From assembly GCF_007858185.1 (NCBI RefSeq), contig NZ_VFES01000008.1, positions 62,001-126,000 on the forward strand: a stretch of DNA of 64,000 bases. The letters run 5' to 3'. The position numbers and the translations under genes are program-made. Source of the DNA: Pseudomonas grimontii (GTDB lineage Bacteria > Pseudomonadota > Gammaproteobacteria > Pseudomonadales > Pseudomonadaceae). Position 1 is the first letter of the stretch. Each line of letters begins with the position of its first letter. Positions 58,732 to 64,000 of the stretch are shown here, piece by piece. The notes below the pieces were generated by a model. That model was not told where the DNA came from. It saw only the letters and a list, made by a program, of their open reading frames with translations, and made no database searches.

Positions 58732-59769
58732 ATGCTGATTGATGTCCACGCCCACTTGCTGACTGAGGGCATGCTGAACCGCCACGAGTTCTGGGGGCCA
58801 TTCATGAAAGTGCAGGGGCTGACCGTGGGGCATTTTTCCCTCGGCACCAAGCAACCGGCCAAAGCCGCGACGGATGCCGAAGCGCAGGCCAATATCCTCG
58901 CGCGTATGAGCCACGCCAGCCGTCGCAAGCTAATGGCCGAGCGGGGTGTCGACAAACTGGTGATGTCCACGCCGTCTCACTGTTTTATGTATTGGGCGGG
59001 TGATTTCGCCAATGAATACGCGCGCATTTGCAACGACGAGTTGTCGGCATTTTGCCGGGCTGATCCCGACCACTTCGATTTCTGGTGCCACGCCAACCTT
59101 GCGGACCCGCAAAACGCTGCGAAGGAAATTGAACGCGCGGTGACTCAGTTGGGCGCCAAGGGTGTGTGCGTCGGCGGGGCCAACTTCAATGGTCTGGAGG
59201 CTCACGACGAACGCCTGTTCCCCGTCTGGGAAAAACTCACCCAGCTGGATGTACCGATCATGGTGCATGGCTTCAACCAGTCGATTTACTGGGGCGAAAA
59301 ACACACCGACGACAAGTTCGAAACCACCTCCATCGTCGGTGACTGCGTCGATGAAACGCTGTTCTTCTGGTACCTGATCTGCGGCGGCGCACTGGATGTT
59401 TTCCCGACGTTGAAAACCTACATCACCCACGCCGGTGGCATGGCGGTATTCCAGTTGGGACGCCTGAGCGAACTGAACCGGGCCATGGCACCGGACTCGC
59501 GCAACCAGCGACCGTTGATGGATTACCTGCAGAACTTTTACTTCGACCTTGACGTTCATGCGCCCGGCTTGCGCCGCGGTGTCGCCGAGGTGGTCGGCGC
59601 GGAGCGTCTGTTGTACGGCACCAACTTTGGTGGTGCGTATGACCATGGCGATCTGACCGAAGGCATCGGCTTGTCCGCTGAAGACCGCGAGCGGATTCGC
59701 AGCGGTAACGCGATCGAACTGCTCAAGCTGAAGGTGCCGGCCAACGCTGGTCGGGTGCTGACGCCGTGA
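58732..59769 (+). CDS. Amidohydrolase family protein (ACMSD-like decarboxylase/hydrolase) with Asp-to-Asn at the metal site
   Basis: 345 aa, TIM-barrel amidohydrolase_2 group. Metal residues H6 and H8 in DVHAHLL, H179 in VPIMVHGFN and H233 in ITHAGG match aminocarboxymuconate-semialdehyde decarboxylase-type enzymes. At the last position, where an aspartate normally activates water or coordinates metal (GTDxP), this protein has N298 in LYGTNFGGA. Related proteins in aromatic and terpenoid clusters share this pattern, so it may be a distinct subgroup rather than a defect. Likely reactions are decarboxylation or hydrolysis of a ring-cleavage product. AAGGAG precedes the ATG. It overlaps the kinase-like remnant by GTGA. 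Confidence 0.82.
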   Translation: MLIDVHAHLLTEGMLNRHEFWGPFMKVQGLTVGHFSLGTKQPAKAATDAEAQANILARMSHASRRKLMAERGVDKLVMSTPSHCFMYWAGDFANEYARICNDELSAFCRADPDHFDFWCHANLADPQNAAKEIERAVTQLGAKGVCVGGANFNGLEAHDERLFPVWEKLTQLDVPIMVHGFNQSIYWGEKHTDDKFETTSIVGDCVDETLFFWYLICGGALDVFPTLKTYITHAGGMAVFQLGRLSELNRAMAPDSRNQRPLMDYLQNFYFDLDVHAPGLRRGVAEVVGAERLLYGTNFGGAYDHGDLTEGIGLSAEDRERIRSGNAIELLKLKVPANAGRVLTP

Positions 59770-60966
59770 CGGCTAGCCCGCTGGGGCGGCCATACCCGCA
59801 GTGTAGCGGGCGCCTGCCTCGGCAACTGGGCGAGGTCAATGCGACGTGGCTCACGCAGTTATTACAGCCGCGCTACCCAGGCATCGAGGTCTTGGCGTTG
59901 ACCGTGGTCGAGGTCCGTAACGGCCACACCACCAAGCTCCGCGCCAGACTCGAGTTGAACGAGGTCGGCCAGCGTGCGGGCATTCCGCCGCATGTGTGCC
60001 TGAAGTCGAACTGATCCGAGGGTTTCGAGAGCGGCGATATCTGTGAGCTGGAAGCGCGCTTTTATGGCCCGACGCGGCGCTGCCAGCCCTCTATTTCACC
60101 GACTGGGACGCCGATGGCGGTGCTCGTGGTGTGGTGGTGATGGAAGACCTCGGCCTGGCCGTCGGGCATTTCGGTCACAGCACCGATCGCCTCGGTATGG
60201 ACGGGGTCGCCCGGGGGCTGGAGTCACTTGTGACGCTGCACGCGGCAACCTGGAACAGTCGGCAATTGCAGAGGCAAAGCTGGCTGCCACAGTCGATGGA
60301 CAACCCGGTGGACAGCGACGGCCTGCTGCGCATGTACAACTACATCAAGGTCAATCTGCGCAAACCGGAATACCAGCAACTGTTGCCGACATGGATGTAC
60401 GAGAAACCGGAGTTGTTCAGCCATGCCTTTGACGAACTGGCTGCCTTCGAACTGGAGCAGACGTCACCCGGCTGTATGATCCATGGGACTCCCATCAGGG
60501 CAACAGCTTTTTACGCAGCGACGGCCAGTGGGTCTGGATGGATTGGCAACTCGCCCGATACGGCCGGCCATGGCGCGACGTTACGTACTTCATGCTGGGT
60601 GCGCTGACCGTGGCGGAGCGTCGCGCCGATGCATGGCGCCTGTTAGAGGTGTACCGGGATAAACTGACCAGCCTCGGTGCCGAAGGCGTGCTGGGCCAGG
60701 ACGCCGCCTGGGAGCAGTTGCGGCGTTGGCCGGTCTGGGGCATGCAGACCTGGATGTCGAACATGGATGACTGGGGACAGACCGGGTTACCGATGGTGGA
60801 GCGGTTTTTTGCCGCCGCCGAAGATTTCGATACCGTGCGTTTGCTCACCCACGGGCGCAAGCAGCGCCGCACGTCGACCCTGGGGCAGGGCGCCCGGCCG
60901 TTGACGCCAGCCTATCAGCACCTGTTGGAGGATGAGCAAGGCCAGCGCGTGTCGCTCAGGTCGTGA
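59766..60966 (+). pseudogene. APH-type kinase-like protein, at least three lesions
   Basis: Starts GTG overlapping the amidohydrolase stop. Lesion 1: TGA at 60012-60014, where HVCLKSN continues as SEGFESGDICELEARFY; tryptophan (TGG) is expected. Lesion 2: a frame change near 60066-60071, after which DAALPALYFTDWDADGGARG and VVVMEDLGLAVG are read. Lesion 3: the catalytic loop near 60481-60490 reads CATGGGACTCCC; one more G would give H-G-D-S-H-Q-G-N in frame and then RSDGQWVWMDWQLARYGRPW. The rest is open to 60966. It is a relative of the intact gene at 43896 and would have been the last gene of the P450-type operon. Clearly non-functional as written. Confidence 0.85.
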
Positions 60967-61840
60967 TCCGAGCCAGCACCCGCGCGGGTTTCCACTGTGC
61001 CAATCCAATCCCCAGCAAAATCAATCCGCCACCCACGGCGTGGTACAGGTGCAAGGTTTCCCCAAGCAGCACAATCGCCAATACCGCGGTAAACAACGGC
61101 ACTAGGTTCATCAAAACCGCGGTTTTCTCTCCGCCAAGGGTCTGCAGGCCGCGCATCCACAAACCGGGGGCCAACGCCGAGGCGAACAGGCCGGCGAACA
61201 GCACCAGCGGAATGTTCCTGGCGGTCAGGGCAATCGACGGTGCCAGTAAAAAGGGCGGCACCAGCAGCAAGGTGCCGCAGGCTATCTGTACATAAAGGCT
61301 TTCCCAGGTCGGCAGGGGAATCTGCCAGCGCTTCACCAGCACGCAGTACAGCGCGTACGACAGCGACGCCAGCAACATCAGCAGTTCGCCTTGGCCAACG
61401 CCATGCTGCCACAGCGAAGACAAGTCGCCGGCGGTCAGCAACCAGATCAGTCCGGCAAATGAAATCAGCGCGCCGACCAGCAGTGTCGCGGTCGGTCGCG
61501 TATTGAGCACCGGAAAGGCCAGGAGCACGGTCAGCAGCGGCATGGTCGCCAGAATCAGGCCCATGGAGGTGGCACTGATCGTGTGCGCTGCGAAGTAGGC
61601 TAACGATTGGTACAGCGACATGCCGAGCAGCCCCAGCACCCCGAGCTTTGGCAGGTGCGGCCGAATCTGCCGACGCAAGCGCCAGACCCTGGGCAACAAC
61701 ACCGGCGATAACACCAGCAACGCGATCAGCCAGCGATAGAAGGAAATGGCTGCCGGGTCGATCACCCCGACCGACAGGCGATTGACCACCGTACTGGCAG
61801 CCCAGATCAGTGTGGCGAGGACAGGTATCAGCAGATTCAT
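60956..61840 (-). CDS. EamA/DMT family transporter
   Basis: 294 aa with ten hydrophobic helices in two EamA halves (about residues 1-140 and 150-285), each with the usual helix pairs, for example LVGALISFAGLIWLLTAG and VLAIVLLGETLHLYHAVGGG. Members export metabolites such as amino acids or drugs; no substrate can be read. It converges with the kinase remnant, overlapping by 11 nt at their 3' ends, and is separated by 79 nt from the SDR gene on the same strand. Confidence 0.88.
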   Translation of the reverse strand: MNLLIPVLATLIWAASTVVNRLSVGVIDPAAISFYRWLIALLVLSPVLLPRVWRLRRQIRPHLPKLGVLGLLGMSLYQSLAYFAAHTISATSMGLILATMPLLTVLLAFPVLNTRPTATLLVGALISFAGLIWLLTAGDLSSLWQHGVGQGELLMLLASLSYALYCVLVKRWQIPLPTWESLYVQIACGTLLLVPPFLLAPSIALTARNIPLVLFAGLFASALAPGLWMRGLQTLGGEKTAVLMNLVPLFTAVLAIVLLGETLHLYHAVGGGLILLGIGLAQWKPARVLARITT

Positions 61841-61919
61841 CGAGGACGCGCCAACGTTGAGGGCGCGCAGAGCGCACCAGGACTGCTGCCGCGTTCACGG
61901 CAGTCAGTGAATGCTCGCG

Positions 61920-62765
61920 TTATTCGCTGGCAGCGTTTCGTGCCGCGATGGCCACGGCGAAATCCCGCTTGAGGGTCGGGAAGTAAGCAATCTGGCCGCC
62001 CATACCGCCGGCAATGTCGATCGAGGCCGCGCTGATAAAACTGGCATATTCGCTGGCTAGGAAAAGTGCCATGCCCGCCACGTCTTCTGGCTTGCCGTAG
62101 CGCCCGAGCGGCACGACTTTCATCACCATGGCATCGAACTCCTCACGACTGACACCCGGCCCCATTTCCTTGTAGTGACGGTCCCATTGGCCGGTGTCGA
62201 TCCAGCCCATGTTCAGGCTGTTGACCAGGATGTTGTCCTTGGGCAGCGACATGCCCAAAGAGCGGGAGAGGGCGATGCACGATGCGCGGTTGATCACCGA
62301 AGGAATGCCGTCGGGCGTAGGAATCGCGCCGGCGAGGGCATTGATTTCGATGATTCGCCCCCAGCGCTGTTCGCGCATGAACGGCACCACGGCCTGGACG
62401 AAACGGAAGTGGCCCATCTGCAGAATGTTGGCGTGTTCGAGGATGACCTCGGGTGTCAGGGTATCGAGATTGCCGCCACGACCTTGACCGGCGTTGTTCA
62501 CCAGCACATCGACACCGCCCCAGGCGTGTGCAACTTCCGCCACGAAAGCTTTGACACCATCACTGTCGGTGACGTCGACCGCACGGGCTATGACCGCCTG
62601 GGCATGCTGCGAGAGCTCCTCTCCGGCTTCGCGGACGGCTGACTCGCTGCGGGCGCAAATCGCTACGCGCGCCCCTTCCGCCGCGAACGCCCGGGCGATG
62701 GCCAGGCCGATGCCCCGGGACGCGCCCGTAATGATTACGCGCTTGCCACTCAAATCAATGTTCAT
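61920..62765 (-). CDS. Short-chain dehydrogenase/reductase
   Basis: 281 aa. TGASRGIGLAIARAFAAEG and NNAGQGRGGNL are standard. The catalytic region is altered: after NALAGAIPTPDGIPSVINRA comes SCIALSRSLGMSL, so the YxxxK motif reads VINRASC without tyrosine or lysine in the usual spacing; the C-terminal ASIDIAGGMGGQ is close to normal. This atypical form may act on an aromatic or terpenoid ketone or have lost dehydrogenase activity. It is transcribed away from the third DUF1302 gene and lies upstream of the EamA gene. Confidence 0.8.
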   Translation of the reverse strand: MNIDLSGKRVIITGASRGIGLAIARAFAAEGARVAICARSESAVREAGEELSQHAQAVIARAVDVTDSDGVKAFVAEVAHAWGGVDVLVNNAGQGRGGNLDTLTPEVILEHANILQMGHFRFVQAVVPFMREQRWGRIIEINALAGAIPTPDGIPSVINRASCIALSRSLGMSLPKDNILVNSLNMGWIDTGQWDRHYKEMGPGVSREEFDAMVMKVVPLGRYGKPEDVAGMALFLASEYASFISAASIDIAGGMGGQIAYFPTLKRDFAVAIAARNAASE

Positions 62766-63185
62766 GCTGGCTCCTGTTGTTTTTTTTCTGCCGGTTCAAC
62801 TGCCGTTTTTCATGCCGGACACGCCGAATTCAAGGGGTGTGTCGGAGCTATTGAAAGCCCAAAGGTGAAAAGCGTCAAAGATTATTTGAACGTTTATGTA
62901 TTTTGTGTGCAGTATTTAGCCTGGCATCGCCCCTGGCCGAAACTTCCCTCCAGGGAAACGGGTTAGAAATTCTGTATATAGAATTGAAATCTTTATGTGG
63001 AATTGTTGGCTCTGATCCGTTACGGTGGCTTTCAGCTGAGGAGGAAAGTGGTCCTGGAGCGTGCCAGGCCTCTTGAGCGGACTGTCCAGGCGAGACTTGC
63101 AACGATCCTGTAGGGTTTGCAGATCGTTGCAATGACTGCTTGAACGCACATAACGACTGAACAATAAAAATAAAAGGTAGTGTGT
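62766..63185. other. 420-nt divergent intergenic region
   Basis: This lies between the SDR gene and the third DUF1302 gene. Both sides probably have promoters here. I see AT-rich patches and no gene or clear operator. AAAAGGTAG directly before 63186 gives the DUF1302 ribosome site. Confidence 0.5.
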
Positions 63186-64000
63186 ATGAAACAGAAGACC
63201 AAGCAGGGTCGGCGGGTGCTGACTCAAGGTGCGCTGACACTGTTGATGGTTGGCAGTGCACAGGGTTTGATGGCGGCCTCGTTCGACATGTCGAACCCAG
63301 ACTACCGCGTGCGTTGGGACAATACGGTCCGTTACAACCTGGGTATGCGGACCGACAGTCAAGACCACCGCATCATGAATACGCCGAACTACGACGAGTC
63401 GGACGGGAAGTTCGATAAAGGCGATATTGTTACAAATCGTCTCGATCTGTTCAGTGAATTCGACTTTTCCTACCTGAACGACTGGGGTGCACGACTCAGT
63501 GCTGCCGCCTGGTTTGACCAGGCGTACCACGACGATACGGTGAGCAGTAACATCCCGGGTTACGCCACCAGCTATCACAACAACAAGTACAGCAGTGAAG
63601 TCGATCGCTACATGAACGGGCCTTCGGGCGAGATTCTCGATGCGTTCGTCTGGCGCAACTTCAACATCGGCGACACGCCGGTCAACGTGAAAGTCGGTCG
63701 CCATACCAACTACTGGGGTGAAGGCCTGCTCTTTGGCGCGCACGCCGTGTCTTACTCTCAAGCTCCGAGCGATGGCGTTAAAGCCTCCACCAGCCCGGGT
63801 ATCGAAACCAAGGAAGTGTTCCTGCCTGTCGGGCAAGTGTCGGCCAAGGCGCAAGTTACCGACCGACTCTCGGTAGCTGCTCAATACTTCTATGAGTGGG
63901 AGCCAACCCGTATCCCTTTTGGTGGCACCTATTTCGGCGGCGCCGACCCACTGTTCGAAGGTCCGGACCAGCTGCCGCTGGCCGCCAACGGCGCCACCCT
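63186..64000 (+). CDS. DUF1302 outer-membrane protein, copy 3, runs off the window
   Basis: At least 271 residues from the ATG at 63186 (AAGGTAG upstream), open to the last base. The signal peptide ends near GLMAA; then NPDYRVRWDNTVRYNLGMRT, YDESDGKFDKGDIVTNRLDL, VKVGRHTNYWGEGLLFGAHA and GIETKEVFLPVGQVSAKAQV, closely matching copy 2. The 3' end, and most likely a DUF1329 partner, lie beyond the window. Three DUF1302 genes within 24 kb indicates local duplication or repeated recruitment by neighbouring catabolic units. Confidence 0.88.
   Translation, partial: MKQKTKQGRRVLTQGALTLLMVGSAQGLMAASFDMSNPDYRVRWDNTVRYNLGMRTDSQDHRIMNTPNYDESDGKFDKGDIVTNRLDLFSEFDFSYLNDWGARLSAAAWFDQAYHDDTVSSNIPGYATSYHNNKYSSEVDRYMNGPSGEILDAFVWRNFNIGDTPVNVKVGRHTNYWGEGLLFGAHAVSYSQAPSDGVKASTSPGIETKEVFLPVGQVSAKAQVTDRLSVAAQYFYEWEPTRIPFGGTYFGGADPLFEGPDQLPLAANGAT

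Overview
The window is a gene-dense, GC-rich chromosomal segment that looks like a soil or plant-associated Pseudomonas. The grounds are an OprD-type porin, an AAHS-type aromatic acid transporter, a perfect 34-nt REP-like palindrome of Pseudomonas type, and paired DUF1302/DUF1329 envelope genes. I see no rRNA, tRNA, CRISPR array or prophage. Almost everything is accessory catabolism with its own regulators and transporters.

Layout. (1) 1-6 kb: a phenylpropanoid-type module with a decayed vanillin-dehydrogenase-like ALDH, a carotenoid/lignostilbene-type oxygenase, an ALDH3-family (coniferyl-aldehyde-like) dehydrogenase and a GMC alcohol oxidase/dehydrogenase. (2) 6.2-15.2 kb: a complete-looking 3-hydroxybenzoate/gentisate module. 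It has an aconitase-type two-subunit hydro-lyase, an IclR regulator, an AAHS transporter, gentisate dioxygenase, an FAH-family hydrolase, a flavin 6-hydroxylase and a porin. No maleylpyruvate isomerase is present, which fits the maleylpyruvate hydrolase plus maleate hydratase variant. A near-identical 27-nt element precedes both main promoters. (3) 15.6-17.3 kb: a LuxR-type regulator remnant cut by an IS3-family element whose own transposase carries two 1-nt deletions. (4) 17.8-22.6 kb: a chemoreceptor, then a marR-emrA-emrB-like efflux operon in which both transport genes carry one in-frame stop. (5) 22.9-38.5 kb: an intact degradative cluster that starts with two adjacent Rieske-oxygenase relatives carrying complementary metal sites, followed by SDRs, a double-domain CoA-transferase, an acyl-CoA dehydrogenase/kinase pair, thiolase, a second GTP-cyclohydrolase-type gene and a giant indolepyruvate ferredoxin oxidoreductase. 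(6) 38.7-48.5 kb: a lipoprotein, the first DUF1302/DUF1329 pair, SDRs, an epoxide-hydrolase-like protein, a kinase-like protein, MFS and quinone-reductase genes. (7) 48.5-61 kb: AraC and LysR regulators, then a P450-ferredoxin-GMC-ALDH-DUF1302-DUF1329-amidohydrolase-kinase operon that is partly decayed. (8) 61-64 kb: an EamA exporter, an SDR and a third DUF1302 gene running off the end.

Two things stand out. The Rieske pair (22903-24893) appears to divide the two metal centres of one oxygenase between two polypeptides: one has the [2Fe-2S] ligands but no mononuclear-iron histidines, the other the reverse. Second, about ten genes are broken, mostly by single stops compatible with C:G to T:A transitions and by 1-nt homopolymer indels. 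This is either recent decay of several catabolic and efflux modules or systematic sequence error, and I cannot separate the two from the sequence alone.
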